A stretch of DNA of 36,761 bases from Pelargonium nanum (lineage: Eukaryota > Streptophyta > Magnoliopsida > Geraniales > Geraniaceae): positions 1 to 36,761 of the forward strand of contig JAYMTF010000426.1 in the NCBI GenBank assembly GCA_036897485.1, in the 5' to 3' direction. Positions within the stretch are counted from its first letter, which is position 1; the number at the start of each line of letters is the position of its first letter. A program made the translations under genes and the position numbers. This document shows positions 1 through 10,757 of this stretch, piece by piece. The notes under the pieces are model-generated. The model was not told where the DNA came from. It worked only from the letters and a program-made list of their open reading frames with translations, and searched no databases.

Positions 1-110
1 TTTTATTTTATTAATAGTGGGTCCCAGTGACACGTGTCATTCAATTGAACTATCATTTAGAGAAATTTTAGTGACACGTGTCACTAAATTGGGATACCCA
101 TTGAAAATTA
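1..110. repeat. Pair of G-box palindromes in an imperfect inverted repeat
   Basis: Two copies of the palindrome TGACACGTGTCA sit at 28-39 and 72-83. The second is the centre of a perfect 22-bp palindrome at 67-88 (core GTGACACGTGTCAC). Flanking bases extend the relationship: TGGGTCCC on the left (about 18-25) faces GGGATACCCA on the right (about 91-100), so the two halves form an imperfect inverted repeat. CACGTG is the plant G-box bound by bZIP and bHLH factors. The layout could equally be the end of a miniature transposon cut by the window edge. No gene starts nearby, so a promoter role is unproven. Confidence 0.6.
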
Positions 111-2860
111 TATATATATATTAGATTAGATGTTGCTTGAAACATGCAATACAAACCTTGACCCTCTTGTAAAACTTAAAGTATGGCTTTAATCTAAAAA
201 CAAAATCTTTACTACTACTTTTCAGAAGGATTAACAGTATCATCAACCTATTCTTTTGGGTTAAAGTGCAATTTGGGTTTTATTTTTTTCATTCATTTAA
301 TCAATGAAGCATGTGTTTAAAATTCAGCAATTAACAAGTATGTCCACTGGCACTTGATATTCATTCTAGCTCACCAAAGAAAGTGTCCAAGTGGGTGTCA
401 CTAGTCAAGGACATAACCTCTTTTTTATGTGTGCTTCAAAATATTAGGCAATAGTACACAAAATTCCATAAATTCGAATGATAATAGTACATTACGCTTA
501 TATTTTAACTGTTATATGGATTGAATGCGCGCACTTGAAACTCAAAAACTACCGATGATTCCAAATATCTCACATATTGCCATGCCAATTGGCAGGCATG
601 CTTATGGTCATGACGTAATTTATGGTATGTCAATTAAATAATTAGGCAAGTCCTATCAAGCATGAGACATTGGATTGACACACCTAATCCAATAGTTAGA
701 TCATCTCTTCATGTCACACCGAAACATAATCGATGACAAAAATCCATGGCGGAGGTGACATAATGCTGAAGATATCACCATCATATATCCAATAATGATC
801 ATTGATGATTTTTACTCTCATATTCATGATGGAGAATTCTACTACACCAACACTCGATTTTTACTCTCACATTCACTGCACCAACACTCTTTTTCACTTG
901 ACACATTTGTACCGCCATACCGGTGTACAAGATCTTAAGATAAATAGTTTTTGAAAATGCATCCACACCCAAAAGGCGAATCTTACGAAATTCCTTACCT
1001 AAATGGAAAATTTGTGCTTCATGTACCATAAGTTCAACTTGAATATGGTACCATAGAAAGGAAATTATACCGCTAGTTGCAGTAGATTGTGTACAACCAC
1101 CCAACCTATATGAAGGAAATAACTTCGAATCTTCTAGTTTTGAGAAACCACATTTCAACATAGAGACGAAGTGCTAACAAGGGTTTCCTAAAACCATGAG
1201 CTATGTATCCTTCTTGGCCTACCACTATATCATCAAAATTTCAGCCTATTTTTCTACTCCAAGGATAAAAACTAAAACTGTTGACTAATATATAATATCA
1301 AATGATAATATCTTGCAAGAATCCAAGAAGAAAGAGACAAGTCCTCCAATAGTTGGATGTCTCATTTTTCAGCATAGTACTAATTTTCTATGTGTAACGG
1401 TATGGTATTTAGTCAACTTAGCCATGCGAGCACATAAGATATATGAGGAAAATGAGTTAATGTGGTGATGCATGAGTAAACCATAGGCTCAATTCTAGAT
1501 TTTGAGCTGTTCCTTCTAAAATGTTGTCTGTGAACTCTATATAGATGATAGGCCAACCACTTTTTGATAAACGACACCCTGCAAAATTATTGGTGCAAAT
1601 GTTCTAGTTTTGGGTTTCCCACCAAATCAATCACAAACCTTAGAATTTGAAACCAACTTGTAGAAAATAGAACAAATTGTATACTCAACTTCAAGTAAGA
1701 GAAACAAGACTGGACCAAAGTAAAGCCCAAAAAACTGATTTACGCACCAAATCTTGTGCAGAAGCTGTGAGTGTATCTGGATGGACTCGGTGACGGCCAT
1801 CGGCCGCCTCTCTCAGCCTCAATACATTCAATTTCAGGGTAAAGGTTGATTCGAATTATTTGTCAGAAATGGCTGACCTGTCCAAGCTGCCTCCTGATTT
1901 AGTTTCAGGGTAAGGGTTTATTTAAATTTAGAAGATGGATAGTTCAAATTCGAGTTGCCTTTGCAGATGATGTAGTTGAAATCATCAAATTGCCTAGTAC
2001 TGGCTCTTCTGGTCAGAACCAAGATTGAAACATGCCAGAGTTGTGCTACTGTCAGACTCTTCATAATCAGTTACAACATCACATCCAAACATGCTCCCCT
2101 GAATGTGCAGCAAATGCTATATACTCTTTTAACTTAAACCAGTATGTTTGGTAACTACTACTTCTATATGTAATAATAGAAGTAACAAATATAATAAAGA
2201 TTCAACTAGCATGTGCAAGTGTTTGCACATGTTTAAGGAGATTGAAAATTGTGTTTAATATTTTTATATTATATATTCTACTTTAAAACGGAAAATGCGT
2301 AAAGAAGTTATTGAATAAATAATAAAATAATACAAAATCCGAATAAAATAAGTCGATAAACAAATATGTAAAATAATCAACTCAAATTCCTAGAACTTTT
2401 TTCATGTGCAAGTTACAAAACCTAAATATTAAGAAATATCGGCATTCCAAACACTATGTCATTAGACCAAAATATTGATATTATAATTACATGCTCTTTG
2501 TAGAAGGAAATTTGAGATAAAAAATTCACATAATGTATATATTTTCATTCATTTTTAATTGTTAATTCATATTTACTTGGTTTCTTATAAAAATAAAATT
2601 GATAACCTATTTTCCTGATACCATTGTACTTGTCTTGTTTTTCACTCGTGAGCCACAACTCTATCAGTACTAGCTCTCTTGATTGCTAGTGAAAAAAAAA
2701 ATGGAGAGAAAGGGTTAGGAACAGAGAGGAAGTTAATATATATGCTATTAAATTATGTTTAAATTGCACTGAGTTTGTTGTTTATAATGAACACATTCAT
2801 AGTTATTAGAAGTTTTTCTATAATTGATGCAATGTAATCATGTTACAACAAGAAACAACA
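111..2860. other. Gene-poor spacer downstream of the SSL gene
   Basis: About 2.7 kb of AT-rich DNA with no convincing gene. An open frame of 120 codons on the minus strand (799-1161) has no recognisable domain and looks like chance or very decayed coding DNA. A short GC-richer patch at about 1740-2100 contains a plus-strand ATG at 1869 followed by 14 codons that look like the start of an F-box protein (MADLSKLPPDLV) and then a stop; this is too short to call. The last few hundred bases are probably the 3' untranslated region of the minus-strand SSL gene. I could not fix its polyadenylation site. Confidence 0.5.
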
Positions 2861-2888
2861 ATTGCTAGATAATTTAAGCTATGTCACA

Positions 2889-5800
2889 TCAGCCCAAATG
2901 ATAAACAGCAACAAAGGGCATCAAGACACTCCCCATCCAGAGCTTCCCATTATTCTCTTCCACTTCGCTAATTGCTCTGACCACCTTCCCTTCACTGTCC
3001 TCCAGTATCTGCACAATCTCACCCTCTGGGCTGTATTTGACTGCTACGGCATGCGGCTTGCCCCCAATTTGAAGCAAGAAATGAAACTTTGCTGCAATTG
3101 GAAGCTTCAGCAAGAATTTTCTTAGTTTTGGGTATAATGAATTTATATAAGAGTACATGCCGCGTCTACAGTGGAGTGCTACCCAAAATTCACCCTTTTC
3201 ATTAGTACGGACGTTGTCAGGAAATCCAGGTAGGATGGCAAATACTTCTGAAGTCCCTGCTTGCTCACCTTTCAACCAGTACTTGCGCAACCTACATCAA
3301 CCAGTAAATGAAAGCATAAGTGAACTTATCAAAGGTTTTAAGGGATTGGAATCTTCGAAAGCATCTAGCGCTCAATTCTCAAAGGTTTTAAAGGAAAGCA
3401 TAAGTAAAATTATAGTGCTTAAAACTCTATTCTTCAAAACTTCACAGTTGACTATTTAATCGTGACTCTCAAAGCAAAAATTTGATCAGACAATGTGAGT
3501 GCACTAGCATAAGTTACACCGGATAAAAGCAGGAAGAATTGAATTGTTATTGTGTAGAACAAGTCAACTGCATTGTGTCCAAACTTCATCCATGTATGAA
3601 CCACAAATACATAGGGTAAACCAGGATGAAAATAGGCTCTAAGCAAAGGTTGACTACCTTAAAATTCAAATAGGAAGCTAACTCACCGGCCACTGGCGCC
3701 CTCACAAAAGAGCAAGAAAGAACCATCCTTGCTTAAGGTCACACCATTTGGAAATTGGATATTTCTCATTAATACGGTGGTTTCCTTTGTAGTAGGATTA
3801 TACTTCAAAAGTCTACCAGTGTCGTCTCCTGAGAAAACCAACTGCAAGAAGTTCCTGAAAAATATTACCCAGTCATAAGTTACATGGCTACACATTGATA
3901 GCATAAGGCATAATGGAACAAACATATAACACCATTTGTCAATTGTAAAGGAACATTGTTAACAGTTGCCAGTTAGACTATTGAAAGTCTGCCAAATCAA
4001 TCTAGTTTCCTAGTCTATATGGCAGACCAGCTCCTGCATCAATTGTTTCATCAAATAAACATATGCAAAATTCTAATGTAAATTGCCTCACAGTCACACA
4101 AGTTGCAGGACTGAATGGAGCGAAAGTTTTGGGATTCACATTGTTTTCTTTCTTTACAAAATATAGAAACATTGTGACACAACACAATTGTTTTCAATAT
4201 CTTGTTCTATAGGGAAGTTCCATTAAAACCCCTTTAATAGGACTTGAAACACCTTAACAAACAAAGAGGTGCACCTAAGCATTGGCCAGTCACATTGTAT
4301 GAACTCATTTAGTCATTTGCAAAAGAAGCAGTAAAAAGCCTTAAAAGATGCATCATCATCATCCCATAAAGAAACATAGATGAAGTCTACCTCCTTTGGT
4401 AAGTGATGCTGCTATCTGTGAAATAAACATTCCCCTCATCGTCGATGTCTAGATCATTGCTAAACCTAAATGGCACACCTTCTGCCTCAGTTGCCAGCGA
4501 TGTTGCCAATCCACCTTCCGGCCCCACCTTCATTAGCCCAAAATACGCGTCTACAATGTACATATCACCTGTCTTCTTGTCAAATCGAAGCCCCAAAGGA
4601 CGACCGCAGATGTGCTCATTCTTCAAGTAACTCAAAGGTGATGGTTTTGTGTCACATAATTCAGACCTAAATTCACATAACAGATGGGAACAAATTGTAA
4701 TCTAACACATCATATGACACAAATAATCAAGATAAACAAAGCCTAAAGAAAAATTCAAACAAGACAGCGAACTTCGAACATGGTGAAAGCAATTGGACGA
4801 ATCATGTTTAAACTTTAAACGAGTGTTCATCCACTAATAGATTAAGAAGATTATGATGTTTCTACTCTACAAATTCCAATCAATATTCACTAGTAGTTTG
4901 TAAAAAAGAACACTCTCCTCATTTCTCTTTTCACTTTATACCCTTTTCCTCTGACTTGTAATGTACTAACATACAATACAATTATGAGTTCTCAACTTTT
5001 GACAAATACATCAGTTAAGTCAAAATGAAGCTGTCAATTCATTTTTGTCTTTCCGTTTCCTTGTTGCCCTTGTCTGGGCAGATCATTAAGAGGGTGTTTG
5101 GAGCAGCTTATAATCTGGTAATTGATAAAAATGTTTGAATTAACTTTTTGGTAACTTACAAACGGATATAATCTGCTTATAATTACAATTTACAAAAGAA
5201 ATAAAAACTCCGGTTCTAATTTTTAGAGGTAATGATCTGAAAAATTAGAAACTGGTTTGATCAAATAGTCTTTCTTGCCTTTGTCTAACTATTTTTCACA
5301 TCAAGCCTTTTAAGCTAACAAAGCGGACCACTCCTATTTAGAATGTCATTCAGTTCAGTTCTGCTAATAACAAGTTTCTCTCTAATTACCTTAAGATAGG
5401 GTATGTATATTGGAAGGATAGTCCTTGCTAGTTGAAGTGAATACAGTTAGCTTTCTCTACTTTGTCTTGTCCCTGTTGCATTGTTTAACTTAAAAAGGCT
5501 TCACTCTAAGATCTTTTCCTAAATAAAATTTTACTAAATTCCAAGCAGATTACATTTTTTTCTTGATTATAATCTGTTTTTAAGAGCCTAATTTAAACTC
5601 TACAGCCTGATGCATACTTAACAAAAAAATAGGAGTTCACAAAGCAAACAGTATAGTACATTTCACACACAATAATCAGAATTTACTTCCTAAACAAAGC
5701 AACAAGACCAAAATCCAGTAATCACCTGTTTGACGACGTATGGGCGAAATTGGTCCAGGACTCGCCGTTCCAGAAGATAATCCGGCCGTCGGCGACCCCA

Positions 5801-6054
5801 GTGTAGGGCCCGCGGCCCTGAGGATCAAAGGCCAAGCTCTCCGGTCCCTGAACTTGGTTCAAAAACTTAATTTCCGATTTCTGCAGCAAGTTCTCGGTGT
5901 CCCGGTGTTGCGGAACTTCATCCCAGGAAGGCACGTCAATTTTAAGAACTTCGAAGTCCGGGAAGTCGGAGAAGGCACTGTACTTGAACGGGTCGGTCGC
6001 GCAGTAGACGGCGAGGACGAGAACAAGCCCGGCGAGGATTCCGGTAGTCGACAT
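2889..6054 (-). CDS. SSL3: Strictosidine synthase-like protein (SSL3 type), 4 exons
   Basis: Exons 6054-5726, 4666-4391, 3854-3687 and 3291-2889 (stop) give 391 residues; all three introns are GT-AG and keep frame. The family folds as a six-bladed beta-propeller. True strictosidine synthase joins tryptamine and secologanin, but most plant SSLs do not, and their substrates are largely unknown. Residues 5-18 are a hydrophobic signal or membrane anchor, so the secretory pathway is likely. Visible hallmarks are the QGPESLAFDPQGRGPYTGVADGR-like first blade, Cys114 and Cys130 (matching the disulfide loop of strictosidine synthase), FSNDLDI, FPNGVTLSKDGSF and PDNVRTNEKGEFWVALH. The position of the catalytic Glu of strictosidine synthase is not Glu here, so Pictet-Spengler activity is not expected. 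The start at 6054 matches the usual family N-terminus; an in-frame ATG lies 60 codons upstream. The symbol rests on remembered similarity to Arabidopsis SSL3 and is less certain than the family. Confidence 0.9.
4667..5725 (-). other. SSL intron 1 with transposon-like segment
   Basis: This 1059-base intron has a GTGATT donor and a TTTAG acceptor. Around 5091-5110 it contains AGGGTGTTTGG followed by AGCTTATAATCTG. This type of motif is common at the ends of hAT-like miniature elements in plants. A TTATAATCTG copy recurs near 5566-5578, so a short inserted element between about 5090 and 5600 is possible. No target-site duplication was identified. Confidence 0.3.
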
Positions 6055-6300
6055 AGCCGGTAAACAAATTTCACCGACGAGAAAAGAGACGAGAAATAAA
6101 CCGTAGTGTAGATTAAATTTCGTTAAATCCCATACCCACTTATTGTTTTGTTCGCCGTTGCAATTGAATGACAGAAAGAGAGAGGTAGGTAGCGTAGGTG
6201 CGAGCACGAGGCTGTGTGTAGGTGCAGCTGTCATGATGGGCCTGGAATTGGGCTAGCCCAAGAAATATATATTATGGGCCGAAAAGCCCAAATTCGAGGG
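6055..6300 (-). promoter_or_regulatory. SSL core promoter and 5' leader, site II cluster
   Basis: Five TGGGCC/TGGGCT (site II) elements lie within 55 bp: 6237-6242, the two halves of the 14-bp palindrome TTGGGCTAGCCCAA (6248-6261), 6275-6280 and 6285-6290. An AT-rich TATA-like run (AATATATATT) lies between them at about 6263-6272. Site II elements are bound by TCP factors and are typical of housekeeping and growth-linked plant promoters. By position, transcription would start near 6235 on the minus strand and leave a leader of roughly 180 bases. The start site is inferred, not seen. Confidence 0.6.
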
Positions 6301-8851
6301 GACAAAACTTGGTTGTTCAATTGAGAATAGATGGAAAATGGGATTTTAGATCCACAAAAAGGTTGCAATGTTGTTATGGTAATAGGCAAAGCAATGCATC
6401 TGAAAGAGTTGCATTATTCCCAACCCATATATGTTGGGTCGTTTCCAAGTAAAATGAAAGATGGGTCTGTTTGGGGCATTCCGGTATCCACTTTGTGTTG
6501 CATCTTTGGAGCAAAACATGCATGGAGCTTTTTTTAACCGGTTCAATAATGTGGTTAATTAATTAATTGTCAATGTGACAAGTCAATAAATAAATAAATG
6601 AAATCTTTGTAAATGTACATACATGGTTCCTAAACTAGCACAATAATTCAGGAGGGACTGAAAATGGCATAATTGATTTGCCCTACTACAGCTCTCCTGT
6701 GTTTGAAAATGAAAATATATAAAGTAAAATTAAAAAACTTGGTGCAAAGTGTCCTTTGACTGAAGGAAGAGAAAAATAGACAAAAGAAGATGCCAACACA
6801 AGTGAGAAAGCAGCCAGAAAGAAACAACACCAAACAGTGCAACTATTTCATCATAGTTCCCACAACCCACACAAGCCCCCAACTGGCTACTGACACTCTC
6901 AAAGTTTTGTTCCTAAAACACCCTTACACGTTTTACACTCACTCAATCATGTGTCCTACTATTTCTTGGTAAATAAACAACTCTAATCCTTTTTTTTCAC
7001 TCATCCATGAGCTTAATTACTACTTATTCTGGCTCAAAATGAGTTTTTTATTTTTACTTTTATATTGAGAGTAAATAAAGAGAATTGTGGTATATTTATT
7101 CTTGTGTGATCGTAATCATGTGTAAAATAATATTAACTTGTTATTAGGATATTATTAATAATTCATATATAACCAAGTTACTATAAAAACTCCTATAAAA
7201 AATAGTTACTATAAAAATATAGGGACACTTATTTTGAGACAAAAATTGAAGAAAAACATGACATTCATTTTGTGAGAGATGTTTTTCTTAAACAAGGGAG
7301 AGATGTTTTAATTATTTCAAAATAACTGTTTTATTTTTTATTTTTAAGAAAATAAGACAAAATTTAGAAATTGATGTTTTTTTTTCCTTATATCCCCGAA
7401 CGCATGTTGTACCAAACTTAAAAGAAACTATTAAATATTTCGCGTATAAATCGCTCATATAAAGATAAAGATAACCTGATATTTATTTTTAAAAGAAAAA
7501 CAAGACATAATGTGGTTTATTTCAAGATTGATGTAACATTTTCTCTCGTTGTGGTGTGGTTTTGCAAGTAAACAAGTGCAAAATCATGCTAAGTCCGTGT
7601 CCTTAAAATGGACCAAGGCAAGGGAATAGAGGCTCCTAAGAAACATTATGATTATAAATAATAATAGAAATAATATAGTGCTAATTAATTTTATTCTTAG
7701 AAAACAAATTATCACTCACTTTTCAAATTTAATGGACTAACACTAATTTGATTTATTTTACTTTTCAAAGGCATTTGGGGTTGCACAATGCCAAAAGAAA
7801 ATGTTCATAATATGGAGTATAAGATTTAAATCATAACATATGTTGGTTCAAAAAAAAATCATAGCATATGTCAATAATGCAACACATTGATGCACAAGAT
7901 AGTCAGTTCGCAAGGGTATGCAAAAGTACTTAACGGTTATAGTAATTGCGTAATAATTAATTTCTATCCTAACTAATTAAACTTAAATAATTACTCACAT
8001 GTGAAAGTGAAACATAACACAATACATATAATGGTTAATAAGTGGTATGTTGATGGTATTTTAGAACGGCCATCTCAATCAGTAGATGTTTATAAGAAAA
8101 GTTATAAAGAGAAGAAGTAGCTTGCTAGGGCAAATGATTCCTTAGCATCCAATTAAAGAGATAAATTTTGTGTGTGTGGAGAGAGGACGAAAAGAAAAAG
8201 TTGTTTCTTTTTGGGGGTGTTTTGGAAAGCGTTTAAAGCTAGCATTAATTAGAGGAAGCATGGGCATAAGGTTAGTGACGCTAACACCTGATGATTAGAA
8301 GATAAAATGTTGTAATCATGTGACAATTAGTAACACACTTTATTATATGTATATTATTCATGCATTTGCTTAAATCTTTCACCTTTAAAAACATGCACAT
8401 GAAATGTCAATGGCTAGAGAAATTACAGAATATTATCCATAGATTAAGTGAATCACTATTCAATTCCTAATTCTGTTTTACATTTATTATCTCCCGAGTA
8501 AGGCTATAAAGTTGTTTTTCCTAGTTTTATATTGTGTAAGTTGATACTACAAATGAACAATATTAAGAATGAAATTATCGAAAAAAGAGTTGGGTAACAT
8601 CAATGGTAAAGAGGGGTGAGAAAATATATATTTTTAACATTGGCATCATTTACATGCACAAACAAGTATAAGAAAAATGGTTCAAATGTTTTTAATATTT
8701 TTTTACATTATTTTCACACATGTTTAAAATATTTAAAGAAACATTGAAGATTATATCAACAAGCATTGGGACATGTTTGTGAGTAAACGTTGAAACATGT
8801 TTTCCTTCGACACATGGTAACATACTAGATATTAATAGAAGAAATAGTCTT
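6301..8851. other. AT-rich spacer, no gene seen
   Basis: About 2.5 kb between the divergently transcribed SSL and YABBY genes. No open frame has a recognisable protein. The sequence is strongly AT-rich with homopolymer runs and short local repeats, for example two copies of GTTACTATAAAAA near 7177-7217. It may hold distal control elements of the YABBY gene, but nothing specific can be supported. Confidence 0.5.
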
Positions 8852-9175
8852 TATTCTTCGAGTTCCAGTTATGTCATTGTAACGACATTGTTGTCACGGA
8901 AATTTAGGCTAGTTCGAGACGTGGTTGACATTATCTGTGGTACCAAAGAGTGTCATTGCCAGTTCATTTATGACTATCGTCAATGTCTATATATTTTTAC
9001 TGAGATATGCTCGCACTTTATACAAGTGTGTCGTAAGATTAATCTCGTAGTGGATTGACTTGCTAGCTATAGTTTTATCTCGTCCGAACCAATTGTGAGT
9101 TCCTGTGATAGTACTCCATTAGGTCTAATTAAAATTTTGACCCAGGATGGAATAGGCTTTAGAATTGTTTTCTAG
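8852..9175 (+). pseudogene. Decayed RNase H-like (RVT_3) domain fragment
   Basis: One frame reads for 107 codons with a single internal stop (TGA at 9056-9058). It shows the pattern of the RNase H-like domain found at the end of plant LINE polyproteins and in many stray RNase H genes: a VVDIICG stretch, CHCQFIYDYRQCL, then FIQVCRKINLVVD, stop, LASYSF, and a tail SSCDSTPLGLIKIL. The stop falls inside the usual VAD-x-LA motif, where family members have a residue such as Trp, Arg or Gln. There is no start codon, no reverse transcriptase upstream and no downstream poly(A), so this is an old fragment, not a working gene. Recognition is by eye from the family pattern. Confidence 0.6.
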
Positions 9176-10090
9176 GACAAGATTTTATGTTCTTGGCTAT
9201 TTTCATATATGTATTTTTTGTTATATTTTTTAAATTATCATTTAACATGCAGATGTCTTTGCTAAAGTGTTGAGGATTTGATGAATTTTAGTGAGAAAAT
9301 ATGAAGTGACTTAATTAATACTTATTTAAGAAATAACTTGGTTGATGTTATATTATTGGTCAATTAACTTGGGATATTATGCTACAATACATGCAAGAAC
9401 GGATATACCTTGTAAACTATGGGGGCGACTGCCCCACTATAATATTAAAATTTTGAAATATACCTTTAGTTTTATCACGATTTTACACATTTCCTTCTCT
9501 ATTTTTAGTTTTGTCCCCCACAAATTCTTTAAACTTTTATATTTGTCCCTAAAAGATCTAAAAAAAATTATCATTCCTTCCATAAATGTAAATTTTTATT
9601 TGACTCGTAGTGAAATTTGTGGAGTGTAAAATTAAGAAATTATTTTTTTATTAATAAAAACTATCATACAAAAATTATCTTATAAATGATTTATTTGACT
9701 CATAGTGAAATATTTACTAAATGTCATATTTTACAGATTCTAACACTCATTCTAATGTGCAGACTAAATAAGTGAAATGAGTCTGGACCGAATCTTGTAT
9801 GTGTTGATAGGTGGATTTTTTTCGTGTTAAGCGACGGGACAGCAGGCCTATAAAGGCTAGTGTTTCTCACCCCTAGTGGGGGCGTCATCCTGTTAGTTAT
9901 TAGTTCTCCGCTCAAACCCATAAATCTCACCCCATACCGTCGGATAGGTGGATTTAAGTCGTGAGTATCACTTAACAAAAATAGTAATATAATATATTCG
10001 CCTTTACTCAACAAATGTTCTGGATCCGTCGTCTCCAACTACATGCATACGAAACGAATGATATATCACGAGAACATGAGACGAGAAATA
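9176..10090. repeat. Repeat-derived block with 13-bp direct repeat
   Basis: This segment differs in composition from its surroundings. At 9420-9436 there is TGGGGGCGACTGCCCCA, an imperfect inverted repeat of a kind often seen in plant repeats. At 9720-10040 a GC-richer block carries two copies of GATAGGTGGATTT (9806-9818 and 9943-9955), each followed by related CGTG-containing sequence. It has an open minus-strand frame of 104 codons with no recognisable domain. It is most likely debris of one or more transposons; the family could not be named. Confidence 0.4.
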
Positions 10091-10757
10091 AAATGGAAGT
10101 GAGAGAGAGAGAGATACAGGTAGCTAGGTTGAAGGGTTATCTGTGAATGGCAGCCCTAAACATTCCAATACTTTAAGAGAGCAGAAATATCTCGCCCCCC
10201 TCGTCCGCTACAGAAAATAGGCACAGACTGTAATTGGAATTGTAATTGGAGAATTGAAACAAACGATAAATTAGTTAAAAGAGAAGAGAGATGGGTGGTG
10301 ATCACTCCCACCCACTCATTCCTTCAATCATAACATCACAACACAACCCAAAAACACTTTCTCTCTCTAAAAACACACACTTTCTCTCTCCATAAATCCA
10401 CAATCCACCTTTCCCCATAAACAGCCACATTACATAAACCCATCACTTCACTCTCTCTTTCTCCTACCTCTCCTTCAAGCTCTCAACTCTCTTTTGCTAC
10501 TCCAACCTGACCAGACCTGACCTGACCTCACTAGCTACTTAGCTAGCTAGTCCCATCCCATATCTTTCCTCTCTTTCTGATTCTGTTTTGCTGCAAGAGA
10601 AAAAGAGAGCTACCATTTTTTTTAATTATTTCCTCTACTTTGTCTCCATTATAATTAACCTACCAGTTTCTTGTTTTCTGTTCTTTTATATATTGCCACA
10701 AGAATATATAAGGAATTGTTCTTGATCTTGATCTTGATCTGGTGATTTTATAACCAA
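10091..10757 (+). promoter_or_regulatory. YABBY proximal promoter and 5' leader
   Basis: The 440 bases before the ATG are typical of a plant 5' leader: from about 10315 they are rich in CT and CA runs (CTCTCTCTAAAAACACACAC, later CTCTCTCTTTCTCC), then a CTGACC-type repeat (10507-10530) and three tandem TTGATC units (about 10722-10740). A GA microsatellite lies at 10101-10114. CT-rich Y-patch tracts mark start regions of many TATA-less plant promoters. No clear TATA box could be placed. The ATG at 10758 has a good context (AACCAAATGG). Confidence 0.5.

Noticed and set aside
799..1161. Minus-strand open frame of 120 codons as a gene
   Set aside because: No recognisable domain, no splice-compatible neighbours and AT-rich spacer composition. 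A distant likeness to F-box associated sequence (EAQIFHLGKEFRKI) is too weak to use.
1869..1913. MADLSKLPPDLV start resembling an F-box protein
   Set aside because: Stops after 14 codons, no F-box body follows in any frame, and the strand differs from the nearby long frame.
4445..4670. Plus-strand open frames opposite SSL exon 2 as an antisense gene
   Set aside because: They are mirror frames of conserved coding sequence on the minus strand, with no independent signals.
6172..6194. Plus-strand TGACAGAAAGAGAGAGG resembling the start of miR156
   Set aside because: Only the first bases match, there is no hairpin partner nearby, and the segment lies antisense in the SSL leader. It is a chance match in GA-rich sequence.
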